Positions 48,101-61,242 of a stretch of DNA of 64,000 bases are shown piece by piece. The translations under genes were made by a program, and so were the position numbers. Below the pieces are notes generated by a model. The model saw only the letters and a program-made list of their open reading frames with translations, had not been told where the DNA came from and did not search any database. How positions within the stretch are numbered: position 1 is the first letter of the stretch; every line of letters begins with the position of its first letter. This stretch comes from Bugulina stolonifera (taxonomy: Eukaryota > Bryozoa > Gymnolaemata > Cheilostomatida > Bugulidae): positions 11,057,072 through 11,121,071 of the forward strand of contig OW285189.1 in NCBI GenBank assembly GCA_935421135.1. The letters are read 5' to 3'.

Positions 48101-51100
48101 TTGTATTCATGCTTGTAACGAGTATGATATGATATACGTGGGCAGATAATAATCAATTATTTTACATCCCATACCATAATAGGTAAGATATAACATTGTC
48201 CTTCTGGTATCTCCTCACTCATGGCGTCTCTATACCTAGGTGGTATCTGAAGGAAATAAGCTACTAGATATACTACAGACCCCAGTAGCTAGCTCAGCGT
48301 ACAACTCTATCATAGCACAGGCTGACTACAGGGTCGGCTCTGACCACCTACTAAACATGATACACGAGGTACTAGAGAAGAATAAGAGTATAGAGGAATG
48401 CTGGACCTTGACTAAGTCTCAGTTAAACCAGAAACTGGGTTTACGACTCTTTCAAAAAGACGTCCTTCAGGTCAGCCAATCAAATTTACTATTTCGTCCA
48501 ATTAGATCATTTATGTGATACATATTAACACTAAACATAATTATTGTGCACTTTTCACATTCAAAATTTGAGAATTGGAATAAAAGATTTTCCGATGTAG
48601 GCCTACAATGTACGCAAGATTTACATTTCCAACCTATGTGTACATAAATCTTCTGTGATAGAAAAATACAAGAATTTATTTTTTTTTAAATTCTAAATAA
48701 GATGAGATGCACAGACTTGTCAAAATCTGTTTTCTGTCATGGAATGCTCATAATAATGTTCAATGTGCTTACATCAATTCCACTGGACTTGGAAATTGTC
48801 TGTCCTTTTCTGTGATGTGTAAGGGTGAGACAACTCCAGAATATTAATATTGTTATATTTCCAGGTGCTCACATGGCTAGATAATCATGGCAATGTGTTC
48901 CTAGACAAAAATACGAATGTAGGTCGTAGTCTGCAGAAGGCAGTGAGTCTACAGAAAGCTCACGACCATTTTGAAACTATAGCAGAGGTAAGACTAAGTA
49001 CATCACACAGTGCATTCAGTACATGTCTAGCAACCGTTACCGGGCTATATTCTAGCCCTGAGACACGGCTAGATGGCTCACATTAGTTGTCTTCTGATAG
49101 AAATTCTACTTGCATAGAATATCTGGCAGGATGATGTCATACTGCCAGTATGTATAGCTAATAGAAAGTACATTGAGGGTGATTATAGAAAGTTTGCATA
49201 TGATAGAAATTATTGATCTGGACTGAGTCCATTTGAATGATAAATCATATAACATTATAGTCTAGTAATTTATCCTAATGACATTTCCTGGCATAAGGCT
49301 CTGATCTCTCTTCTCCTGTTGTTCTTGACCTCTACATATGCATAATAGTATAATGGTTGACTGTTATAGTAATAAAATAATATGTTATATTACTTGTTCA
49401 AAGCTAGTTGAGTACCTCTTTACCAGTCGTTGATAATTAGTTTCCAATATAGTGGCTATTCATTAGTCTTTATCACTCTATAATATATCTCATGTGTATC
49501 TCAACTTTTACTAAGAAATGAATCAGGTGATATGATTGGATGACTAGTTTGTACCAACTCCTGTCTCGGTTAGTCTGAATAACAACTCGGTTACAGTCTA
49601 GTTTCTTCTTATTCATAAACTAGTCAGTCTTTATCCTTACCTGCCGGCAATGTACTTATAGGTGTATTACAAATTATATCTAGATTATTATTGCAAGGTA
49701 AGCAAATACGGTAAACTTTGATTTGGCTTCTTGAGAATATCCCCTAAAATTTATATTTAATACTAATTAATAGTATTAATTATAATTTATATACAATAAT
49801 TTACAACAGTAATTAATGTAATATATTATGTCGAGTAACTAAGCATTACTAGAAAATGAACAGTAATTTGTATTATTTCATAACAGGATGGGATATCATT
49901 GTGATACATAGTAATAATCTATAGTCCTACAATCTAGTTTTAAATTTTGTTTTCAAATATTATTTCAATTAAGATTTTATATACCTTAACTTTAATTAAG
50001 CTTATGTTCAAGATGTAATGTAATATGGATGTGGATTGTAGAATACGATTACTAATGCTGACAAACTACTTAACGCTGCTGATGAGCTCGCTCAAAGTGG
50101 AGAATGCAACGCCGAACAGATCAACATGGAGGCCGGCAAGTTAGAGTCGAGGATTCGTGAGTTTCTCCAGCGACTAGAACAGAGGAAGAATCTACTCACT
50201 CTAACTGTTAATTTCTACACCCACACTCAGGAGGTAAGTGTGTATATGTATACATCTACACCCACATTCAGGAGGTAAGTGTGTATATGTATACATCTAC
50301 ACCCACACTCAGGAGGTAAGTGTGTATATGTATACATCTATACCCACACTCAGGAGGTAAGTGTGTATATGTATACATCTACACACACACTCAGGAGGTA
50401 AGTGTGTATATGTATACATTGTACACCCACACTCAGGAGGTAAGTGTGTATATGTATACATCTATACCCACACTCAGGAGGTAAGTGTATGTGTATATGT
50501 ATACATCTACACCCACACTCAGGAGGTAAGTGTGTATATGTATACATTGTACACCCACACTCAGGAGGTAAGTGTATGTGTATATGTATACATCTACATC
50601 CACACTCAGGAGGTAAGTGTATGTGTATATGTATACATCTACACCCACACTCAGGAGGTAAGTGTGTATATGTATACATCTATACCCACACTCAGGAGGT
50701 AAGTGTGTATATGTATACATCTACACCCACACTCAGGAGGTAAGTGTGTATATGTATACATTGTACACCCATACTCAGGAGGTAAGTGTATGTGTATATG
50801 CATACATCTACACCCACACTCAGGAGGTAAGTGTGTATATGTATACATTGTACACCCACACTCAGGAGGTAAGTGTATGTGTATATGTATACATCTATAT
50901 CCACATTCAGGAGGTAAGTGTGTATACGTATGCATCTACACCCACACTCAGGAGGTAAGTGTGTATGTGTATACATTGTACACCCACACTCAGGAGGTAA
51001 GTGTATGTGTATATGTATACATCTACATCCACATTCAGGAGGTAAGTGTGTATACGTATGCATCTACACTCACACTCAGGAGGTAAGTGTGTATGTGTAT

Positions 51101-54100
51101 ACATCTACACTCACACTCAGGAGGTAAGTGTGTATACATATGCATCTACACCCACACTCAGGGGTGTATATTGTGTGCATCTACACCCACACTCAGGAGG
51201 TAAGTGTGTATGTGTATACATCTACACCCACACTCAGGAGGTAAGTGTGTATACGTATGCATCTACACCCACACTCAGGGGTGTATATTGTGTGCATCTA
51301 CACCCACACTCAGGAGGTAAGTGTGTATGTGTATACATCTACACCCACACTGAGGAGGTAAGTGTATGTGTATATGTATACATCTACACCCACACTCGGG
51401 AGGTAAGTGTGTGTGTATGTATAGATGTAAGTGTATACATGTATATGTAGGTATCAGTGTAGGAGTAAGTAAGTCTGTGTACACCTGATTTCTATTGGTC
51501 AGATGCATCTACTATGCAAGTCATTAATTATTTGAGATGATTAGTAGAATACACTTACACTGTATGTGTACTTTGTATTCACAAAAGGAAAAGTAGACCT
51601 ACATTTGTGTCACGTATATGTAAATACGATGTACCAGTCAGTGTATGTACACTTGAAAGCTTGACTCTCTGAACATTATATAATAATGGTATAATAATTT
51701 AGAGTTATCTGCTCCTACCTATATATATTTATATTAGCTCAGTATTGTACCCAATGTGTTGTATTTAATCTAATCCCTTAATAATTGCTAATAATAATTA
51801 TAATTAATTATAATAGTTAATAGTATATTTTATGAATAACAACAACAAATCCTACAATATATAACACAAGGTAAACCAGCAGGTGATGTTTAGTGCCTGC
51901 CTCTCTTGACCACTGCTTGCTTCTAGCAGATTGACATTGTATACTAATTAGCAATAATTAAAAGACAACTTGAGGCTTTTAAGTGTCTTATATACTATAT
52001 AAGTCAGTGCATGGTTTTAATGATTAGCTTATTGAGTCCTACAGTCAACCCAGGCACTTCCCCAGAGCCTTGAGTATGGACTGGGGTACACACATAGCTA
52101 CATTAAACGCACATGTGCAGTATATTATATACTAGCAACTGTTTACGTGTAATTACTGCGCTGTTACATGATAACTGGCTACATTTAGTCTATTCAGTCG
52201 ATTCACTGCAATAATAAAGTGAAATATAATGCCAAACAGTCAACTTTAACTTCACTTATAGACAATCATAATCAACTTACTGGTAGTTAAAGTTTACAAG
52301 TGCTTGTGTAAGTGGAGATAGATAACCTTTATACATGACATACAAGTAATAAGTAACATTGTATGTATGTATTTATAGTGTATCAAGTAGTATATCCAAG
52401 GAAAGACAGCTGTTGTTATAGTCAATAGTGTAATGTTTTATCAGGTATTCACACTGCTAGCTGAGATATGAGAACGTATATGTATATGTATGGCTTGGTT
52501 AGAATTAGTAATTACTAATTACCTACACCAGTGTTATATTGGGTCTCAGCTCTTGGGGGCAGGAGATTAGTTACTTCCCAGGAAAGTGAGTATTATATAG
52601 TTGATTATCATCTTTGATATTATCTGGTTACTGCAATAACACTGATCATAGTGTTGTAGTTTTGTATGAATTTCTATAAAAAAGGTAAGTGATTATATTT
52701 AAATTGCAAATAACTGAAATAGGCATTATAGAATGATAGCATAAGGTAAGTTTAAAATTTTATCATCTGATTTTAATAGTTGTACTACATGTATATGTTG
52801 GTAGCCTAGCAGTTTTGTGCACTGTATTTATATTGCATTTAAAACAAAACCTGTGTATTCTAATATTATAGAGGCTACACTATGTGTACATCTAAGACAA
52901 CATGCATGTTTATTATACAGCCATGTAGTTTGCTACTAACTATAACAAATTATTATGCATTATAATAATGTTTTGTGTGCTAGACAAATTTGACATGTGA
53001 AAAATGAGAATATAATATCTCTTTATCATATACGGTGTATGCGCCTGTGACTGGAGACATCATTTCTCTCTTCTCTAGAGGCTGTGGTATTGTAGTAGTT
53101 GCATTTATAGAGTCATAGAGTATAGTTGCAGTAGTTATAGTTTATTATCTGTTGCTCCTGTCAGCAGTGTTATCATAGTTAATTATTTACCATCAGCTGG
53201 TCAGTTAACCGCTGCCACGAGTGTCAGAAACCCTACTGGCAGTAGTATTTAGTTGTACTGTCTAATTATTCCAGCTGTCAGAGTGGTTTGAAGAGCTCAG
53301 GACTGAACTGTTGGATGGTAAACTAGCCGAGAACGTGGACGAGGCCACCCGTCTTGTTAACCAATTTCACAGGCAGAAGGAGGCTACGATAGAAGCGGCA
53401 GTGAATACAATAAACGAGGGAGAGAGTTTACTAGAACAGCTAGGGTTGGTATTGTATACATACATGTACATGTATTATGCGTATATCTCATAATATTAGA
53501 TGTAGGCTACCGTGTGATTGTGGTAGCCTGATGATTTGCAGGTTACTCCTCAAGGGGGGGGGGGGGGGGGGTACGTGCATTCTTTCTCATAAAACACAAC
53601 CTGTTAGTAAAAAACAATAGATTTTGCATTACAAGTCACATTTTTAAATTTACATACATTTTTGAAATACCAGTTAAAAGATGTGTTCAGTTGCTACCAA
53701 CATAAAATAGCTGACATGGATCAATACTGGATATATGCAATGTATGTGTACTAACAGTTGTACACACATAGTCCTCCTCCTACAGTTACCTTTCCATAGA
53801 ACATACTAACAAAAGGTGGTGTTGCTAATTGTATTCAACAAATCGGTGTTCAGTGTGCTCACAAAACTGGACAAGGTGGTTTATACACCTTCAGTAAGGA
53901 CTACATAATACCTGGGCTGTGTACATACCTCATGCTTACCAAGTCCCCCTGATTCTGTAAACAACAAGTTTATCTCATTCCTACCTGATTTCAAACTGGT
54001 TTTTGTACTGAAAATAATTATTTTACCACTTTTTCAAATTGTAAGTAAATCTCCAAGTCTGAGGGAAGATTTACATTTCTATTTCTCTACCAGATATTTG

Positions 54101-57100
54101 GATTGGGGTTAATGTATTCAGTCTCACACATGGCCAAGCCTGTAGAATATATACATATTCCCAGTAATTAGGCTAATTGTAGTAGCAGAGTGGGCTGCAA
54201 TCTTATCCTGTGGGACCTGGGAAACTTGTCTCAATATAATTTATATCATTATCAATATCAATAGATTATCAATATAATTTATACAGTGTTGTGTGCGTGT
54301 GTCGGGTATTGTGTTGTTACAATCTACAATGGTGTGCTACGTAATACCTCCTTATAAATCCAGATACAGATTATAGTAATTATGCTAGAAGTGTTATACA
54401 TATCAAGGGGGCACAACTCCTACAGAGCTGTTAACCTAGTCACTTTCAATTCCAATACAATCAGTATGCTAGTATTTCTCAGCCTATCTAATGCATAGAA
54501 TTCTATGATCTAAAGGTACATAAATAAATGATAAGACTGTATTATCTTAGTGTATAGCATTCAGTGGAGTGATACTATAGCCTCTTCATCTCCTAAACAA
54601 CACTAACCAGCTTGTTGTATTGGTTCATATTGATTACATTTAGTACTCTACTGTATTTTTTGCCTTGTGGTTAGAGTTCTACTACTGAATAATATGCTGG
54701 TAGCAATGATGGACATGTGGTTTTGATACTTTCATTTGTTATTTGTTAAAATTGGAGTAGTTCTCTCCATGTAGTATTCTGCATTGATTATAGCACAGCC
54801 ATGTAGTGTCTCTACTTGCATTTAGTTCATTCTACCCTAATAGATATTACTATACAGATTCCATTTAGGTTAAGTTATCGCTACACTGCCAACGGACATG
54901 CTAGGAATCTGATTGTGTTGAAGGGAGTTGTGCCCCCTTAATATATGAAGTAGCAACATAATACTAGTTGTTAATGTTTAGATTTTAGTAACTGGTAAAT
55001 TGTATAACCTCATGCTTTTCATTTCTTGAGATAAAATTTCCAGTGGATAGTAAAAGTTTGAGTTTGACCTCACAACCACCTCTCACTCTTGTCAACTGTG
55101 CTTGATGTCTCTCACAGCCACCTCTCACTCTTGTCAACTGTGCTTGATGTCTCTCACAACCACCTCTCACTCTTGTCAACTGTGCTTGATGTCTCTCACA
55201 GCCACCTCTCACTCTTGTCAACTGTGCTTGATGACTGTCTGTATTATTGTTTGTAGACAAGTCACAATGAACAGTGAAAGTGCTAGTGAAGACTTTGCTC
55301 ATATCCATGGTAAGATAACTACCAATTACTTACCAACACAATATTTATAATAATTTGTTTAAATGTATTTTTTTATTGAAAATTTAAAAATAGTCAAAAA
55401 GACCAAGACTGCAATACATTATGGGATCTACATGGCATTAAAAATATATCAGAATAGCACAATCTCCCCTGGTGAAGTGAGATACATCATGATAGGGCAA
55501 TTCCTCATCAGCAACCAATGTACATGATAGGACAATTTCTCATCAGCAACAAATGTACATGATAGGACAATTTCTCATCAGCAACCAATGTGCATGATAT
55601 GACAATTCCTCATCAGCAACCAATGTACATGATAGGACAATTTCTCATCAGCAACAAATGTACATGATAGGGCAGTTCCCCATCAGCTACCTACGTGCAA
55701 TGTACATGTACATGATTGTACATGTACAAAAATTGTAGTAGAAGAAATTGAATGCATGATCAGATTTTTCCTGGATGTTGCATGATGACCTTGAAATGAT
55801 ATCATTACCAGTTAGTAAAACAAGAAGTAATAGCTGTTATTATTCTTAGAATTTCCTGTTGAATATTTACACTAGTTAATAATGTGCACAGATTTATTTC
55901 TGGTTAATATTTTATTTTTTATTATTTACTGTGTATAGAAATAGCATAGCTCAAGGCAGCACTTCCTTTATCGGGATATTATCAGTTTCATAACATGAGG
56001 ATATAAACGTGGATAAGGATATAAACAGACAAGATGCTATAATATACAAATGGGAGTAATGTCCCCTTTCCTTACTCATAGTGAACATGTCTAGACAGAG
56101 TTGAAGTCTACTCAACGTACAATATTATCCGATTGTCATCTCATTTGGCAGGGTTATCATTTTTAACGAGTCATTTCAAACAATGTGTATTGAAGATCAA
56201 AGTCCCACTCTTGATATAATAGGTCACATCTATGTATGTCATCAGATAAAGTATAACTAATAACAGCTAGTAGCATAATATAAACTATAACTATCCGATT
56301 ACATAACATAAATGCATGATATGACACAAACTCAGCATTCAGGCTGAATTTTAGCTTCTGTCGCTGGTCTATGGATCACGTCTTGATCACTGAATGATGC
56401 CAATGTACAACTAGTCTGGCAGCTGACAGTCCTATACTGTGTCAGCATGAGAAATCCATCTGATAATTTCTGGCTTAGTATTATATAAGTTTAGATATCG
56501 ATATTTACTTTTAGAATTAGGCCTTTTATTTAGGCCTATATAGTAGGTTCCATATATAGAAAAAGTATGTAGGCCCTACCACCTTTCCGAAATCATAACT
56601 GTGGTGAATTGAACTGTTAGGTGCAGTTCTTTCGTTTTACCAAAGAGTAGTCCCCACACATACATGTATGTAGATATGCAACACTTGTATGCTCATATAG
56701 GCCGACATGTAGGCCGTCATGTGTATGGGCCCTATAACATACATGCTCTAAGGCTACAGAACTGCATCCCATAGTTCTACATGTATATATGCTGGTTAAA
56801 TGGTCTATTACTCCTTGTTACTGTGATATCTTATTCCTAACAAGTAGACATACGTGGTCTGTTTAGCTCTGATTCCATTATTAGACAAGTAAAGAGCTCT
56901 TATGCAGGAAGTTTTATATAATATTATTACTTTGTATATGTGCAAATTATTTTCTGTTTCACAATCAATCATAACGTTGAATAACATAATCTACTTGCTT
57001 ATCTACAGGGAAGTGTAGAATCACTATATTTAGTTCATTCAATAATACAATACAACATGTAGCTGCAAATAAATAATAAATGCTATATAGTTGTGTGTTA

Positions 57101-57227
57101 TTGTATTTTAGACATTCTTGAAAACCTCACCGAGGCTCGAAAGTCATTGGAAGAACTTTGGGAGAAGAGGAAGATAAAGTTAGACCTCAGTTTGGAGTTA
57201 CGCTGCCTTGAGGAAGATTCCAACAAA
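39170..57227 (+). CDS. TRIO: TRIO/KALRN homologue, 5' part (SEC14 domain and first spectrin repeats), continues past the window
   Basis: Sixteen exons in phase, 735 codons: 39170-39224, 40005-40119, 40862-40952, 41229-41330, 42451-42564, 43824-44064, 44960-45114, 45675-45797, 46692-46883, 47277-47408, 48240-48470, 48865-48987, 50042-50233, 53275-53444, 55257-55309, 57112-57227. The first five encode a CRAL-TRIO/SEC14 domain (GGRDRQDRPVLTFP, FTVVLDMRRSKWDNVKP, HIVFIIKPEKFWEKHKTN). The rest are spectrin repeats with regular W residues (ETWHQRKVQLDQCLQLQLF, VLTWLDNHGNVFL). Trio-family proteins carry these before RhoGEF modules and link receptors to Rac and Rho; the GEF exons would lie beyond the window. 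The ATG at 39170 follows an in-frame TAA by one codon, so it is the likely start unless an upstream exon joins here. Homology is from recall of family motifs. Confidence 0.93.
40221..40273. repeat. Short palindromic hairpin
   Basis: tgcgtttacactac is mirrored by gtagtgtaaacgca with about 24 bases between. It may be a very small MITE in TRIO intron 2. Confidence 0.75.
40429..40818 (+). repeat. 39-bp minisatellite in TRIO intron 2, ten units
   Basis: Each unit reads ggtaagttagtrggtaartat followed by agctgtataccatacca or a close variant, so each carries two 5'-splice-site-like ggtaagt/ggtaart motifs. Because 39 is divisible by three, all frames stay open across it; this is not a gene. Confidence 0.95.
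41331..41673 (+). repeat. ~45-bp minisatellite at the start of TRIO intron 4
   Basis: About eight units of gagtggtgtgtgctagaact then agatgtctatggatagtata and tact. The first copy begins at the exon 4 donor (gag/gtgagtggtgtg); later copies have actgagtgg, so the donor GT itself is not repeated. Confidence 0.93.
44281..44414. mobile_element. Palindromic MITE in TRIO intron 6
   Basis: The left arm tatgatgttatttaggaatt... is mirrored by ...aattcctaaataacatcata, with about 60-bp arms and only a few mismatches around a short centre. This is a foldback element with no coding capacity. Confidence 0.7.
50213..51415 (+). repeat. 41-43-bp minisatellite repeating the exon 13 5' splice site (TRIO)
   Basis: The unit ctacacccacactcaggag then gtaagtgtgtatatgtatacat begins inside exon 13 (its last codons, tacacccacactcaggag) and runs through the donor into intron 13. 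I count about 27 copies that keep the aggtaagtg donor, counting the real one, and two that lost it (cactcaggggtg near 51161 and 51281). Open frames on both strands here are repeat artefacts. Confidence 0.95.
53554..53571 (+). repeat. Poly-G tract (18 G)
   Basis: Plus-strand G run about 110 bases after TRIO exon 14. Confidence 0.95.
55075..55235 (+). repeat. 39-bp minisatellite just before TRIO exon 15
   Basis: Four units of ccacctctcactcttgtcaa then ctgtgcttgatgtctcaca, ending about 20 bases before the exon 15 acceptor. The units are pyrimidine-rich, so they extend the polypyrimidine context of that splice site. Confidence 0.93.
55480..55690 (+). repeat. ~35-bp minisatellite in TRIO intron 15
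   Basis: About six units of catgataggacaatttctca then tcagcaacmaatgta. No coding role. Confidence 0.9.
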
Positions 57228-60200
57228 GTAAGTGTTTGACAGTATTGAAATGTGATATTCGTTTATCGGTTGGAGTTGAATTAAAATGTGATTGTAGACT
57301 GTAGATTGCAGGCGTGAATCTCTCGTCTTGGATCTATTTGGATAGTTGGATGATGTCCGTCCTTGTTAGTGGTTATGTGGACATACTAGTGGACATACTA
57401 GTTCTGTCTAGTAGTACAATATGTAGGTGTGATAATGTTTGAGATCCTCACCTTATTCTCCTATCCCAACTTTCTGCTTATGCTTGATCGGTCCTTTTAA
57501 ATGGGGTTTGATACTTTTTCCTTATGCAGGTATGATTATCACTTCGCTGGTTTACTTTGTCCTTCAATATCTTGTAGTACTGGAGATGGTGAAAAGTGTT
57601 TGAGGAGAATTTATGGTTCATAGCTGTGTTAGTGTAGAGGTGTACATTATACTGTTGATAATCTCTGTTTATGGTGTGGATTATCCTTTCTTTGAAGAGC
57701 TTGTATTCGCAGGTTGATAAGCTGTGTGTATTTGAGTGCTGATGTACTACCTGGTGGGATAGTCATGGATTATATAGTTTGTTACATTATTTCACCAGTA
57801 TACTTCTACGGTTCTCACTGGACTCCATCTAGTGCTCCAAATACGGTTGTTCCAGGGTACTAAACTATCACTGGTGTGGAGTTGTCATTCTCTTCTCTTG
57901 ATTCCCTCTTCATAAACAGTCAATCAAACTCATGATTACTGCAAGAAGCTAATAGATATTAGTCCGAGTGTTTTGCTTTAGCCGTAACCATACCATGCAG
58001 GGGAACTGGAGACTGTAGAAATAGTGAATGTATGATAAGATAACTCCCAGCATATGACACTTTCTCATTACTGAATTGTCCCACAGTATGCTTTAGAGTG
58101 CTACTGCCAGGTTAGTTGCCCTGGGGTTGAAGCTTGGACACTCTCTGCAATGTACGTGCCATTTACCTAACTTACACGTAAATACAACAAGTACATGTAG
58201 TTATTGTTAATTTTAAGTATCATAGTTTGTTTACAGTTTCTGAATTATTATAATTGATGATCATATTGACTACTAGTCGACTGTTCAGTGATGTGACAAA
58301 TAACATATTATTGTATGTGTAAAGTAGCTCTACATGTCAGATAGTGTAGTAGATACTGTGTGTTACAGCTTGTTTGTGATGATAACTCTCTAGTTGGTAA
58401 CGATAACTGCAGGCACAAACTGGATAAGTAGATATCTACAGACAAGAAATAATTAATATGACATGCAGTCAGTATGGTTAACCTACCATCCTATTACTAG
58501 CTGTCCATAACTACTTGTGTTAATCCCCTATAAACTGTAAACTATCTCAACCAGTGAACTTTTTTGTTATTAATAGTAATGAGTTAGGATTAACATATGA
58601 GTGTTAATCCTCTAGATAATCTCAATATTATGCTCTATTATATGAAGCCAGATAGTAGCAAGTCTTCTTTACAACTGCTATACAAATATATGTAGTTAAT
58701 TTTGACTTCATCACTAATGTCAGAACAGTGACTTGGCCATTTTTATGCAGCTTACAAAGTTATTTATTATGACATTAGCTGCACTGAAAATAGCCAGTAT
58801 AAAATATAGATTTATGGGTTGCCTCCTCCCGGTACATAATATAGAATACTATTTTAATGCTGCATCATACTCTCTCCTGCTTGTGTTTGGCTGATGCAGC
58901 ATATTGAGGAATATTTATGGCATTCAAGAGTAGCCTTGGTTCCATGAATGATGATTATGTTTGTAGACCTTAGGCTAAATTCTACCAGCTAATTCAAGTG
59001 TTGAACTTTCCTCCTCCAGATGTGTTATAAATATAGAGAGTTACGTAGTTAGTTGCTGCTTCTTATCTGGCATATGCTTGAGTATATTGTAGTAAGCTAA
59101 TAACCTCTGATGTTTTACAAACTAGCGTTAAAAGGGCCAGTTGTTTGATGAATGGAAAGTATATTCTAGACTTGGGTGTTAGTAAAATGTGGGCATTTAG
59201 TACACTCTCTTATCTTCTCCGTAAACTTCTTGACTTGATTGATTTTAGTTTATTCCCTGCAGAGTTTCTAGTTCATACTGTGATATGGTTTGTACTGAGT
59301 AATAGAACAATGGATTCAGTTTTATAGTTTGAAAAATAGAATAAAATATTGCTCAGTTGAGCACTGTCATTGGTTGCTGTGAAGTAGCTTGTACAATAGA
59401 AAAGTTAACTTTCGGTTTTCTTGACTTTGGCTACAAGTGGAGGACTCAAGTCTTCAGTATAGAAGAGCACTTTGACAGTGGTACAAGCAAACACAACTGA
59501 TATAGTATCCAGTACTACATCTGTGTATATACTCAATTATTAATCAGGTTTACCACAGCCAATCAGGGCGAGGCTTCTGCTGCCAGTGCTGCCGTTACTG
59601 TGTCATCATCGCTGTTAGCTATTAGCGTAGAGTTATTAGTGACAGCTATTGGTTGAGCTTATTATTAGCTGAGCCAGCAGATAACTCTGTGTGTATTGGT
59701 TAGCTGTCAGTTGATTAGTCAGCGACATAGCATCAACTGATCACGATCACGGGCTGGTCCCGTAGTAGTATTCTACAGCTCTATACTCTCTACTTCATCT
59801 CTCTGCTCCTTTCCTCCGGACAATATGTGAGTACACAGTTAGCCAAGTATATCTCCAATTGCAATGTAGTTAAGTTATAGTATTAGCGGTAGCTAGCAGT
59901 TTTAGTTAGAGAAAAGTAATTACCCTTCCCTCGGCGCCAGTCACACCGGTGACCACATCCTGCCAATGGTGAGGGATGGTTGGTGACTACCATATCTCAT
60001 TACACCACGTTCACACGTGGACACTGGATTATAAACCACGACCTCTCTATCTCTCATCTGGTTTCTCTATTCGTCTCTACATCTGTATGTCTCTTTGTGC
60101 CTCATATGGCAGATCTACCGGGATGTTGAGATGTTGGTGTATAGTCTCACTATTAATACATGTAGTGTAACATCCTAGCGAAGGGACTTGGATATAGTTC

Positions 60201-60349
60201 GTCAGCTGCATACTCTCACAGACTCCATGTACATGCATTACATACCATCAACTATACATACCATCAGTACTTTAGGAATCAAAGAGTCATGTGACATTGG
60301 ATGGCAGCAGCTAACCAGCTGTGGTTTAGAGCATATATATAATAACTAT
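57228..60349. other. TRIO intron 16 (first part), nothing further recognised
   Basis: No further spectrin-repeat exon was recognised. At 59555-59620 a CCAAT-containing, GC-richer stretch (agccaatcagggcgaggc) could be an internal promoter, but no transcript evidence is visible. Confidence 0.4.
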
Positions 60350-61234
60350 CAGGGCCGTAGTGCCCTATACGGCCGTGCGGCTTGGCCGTCTCAACTTTTA
60401 GCATTGCAAAGTCGAAATGTAGTCAATTTATTATCATGGTCAGATAAGTGTTTAAAGTTTCTTCTACTTTCCTATTTGCGGGATTTACAAGATATGTAAA
60501 GATATGGTGATAATAAGTGTGCTAAACACTTTTATATCAGAAAATTCTAAATACTACCGTACTTAACTGCAGTTATGCAACATTTTAGATATTGAAAACT
60601 TGTCAGGGGAGGTAACTCTAAATTTGAAGATTATTTTAGTATACAGTATAAGAGGTACCGTATACACAGTCCATGTAGTGGGTGTGTTAAAAAATATAAA
60701 CCTTGAAAATCTAAACAATTATATTAGTTTTCAATTGAACAAACTTTTTTGGATTCGGCTATCTGTCTGCCCTACATTGTTTTCAATATATTTACTTAGG
60801 CATTCAATCTTATAGGGAGAAATAAGAAATATCTCTATGGTAGGAAAGAAACACATGCTTTCAGCTGCTTTTTGTAGATTCGTTAGCTCTATTTCATTTC
60901 ATTGCATGTTTTTCATCATTGTAAAGGAGTAAAGCATTTGTAAATGTCGTTAGAGTTGAATGATTCATGTTCAGTCATAATATTGTGAACAGATACAATG
61001 TATACATGTACATGCATATATATGTATGAGGCTGGGTTATATTTAATGTTATTACACAGGTATATTTCATAAGCCTGAACTGCTTCAAATTTGCTCTATT
61101 TTTATGAAAAACACTCTCAGGGCGCCGGCGGCCGGGGCGCTGCCCCGGACCCCGCCAGGGGGCCTAGGCGGCCCCCTGGACCCCCGGCCAAATATTTTGG
61201 CCCCACCAACATTTCTTAGGGCGCTACGGCCCTG
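60350..61234. mobile_element. Non-autonomous hAT-like element, 885 bp
   Basis: The ends are cagggccgtagtgccc and gggcgctacggccctg, flanked by the exact 8-bp duplication ataactat (60342-60349 and 61235-61242). Near the right end (61118-61195) is a GC-rich foldback block (ggcgccggcggccggggcgc...). No transposase frame is visible. Confidence 0.9.
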
Positions 61235-61242
61235 ATAACTAT

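Noticed and set aside
50350..51508. Many overlapping frames of 65-134 aa on both strands
   Set aside because: Artefacts of the splice-site minisatellite.
58085..58111. Possible 24-nt micro-exon of TRIO between cacag and gttagt
   Set aside because: Phase fits, but the encoded residues do not resemble the expected spectrin repeat, and such short matches occur by chance.
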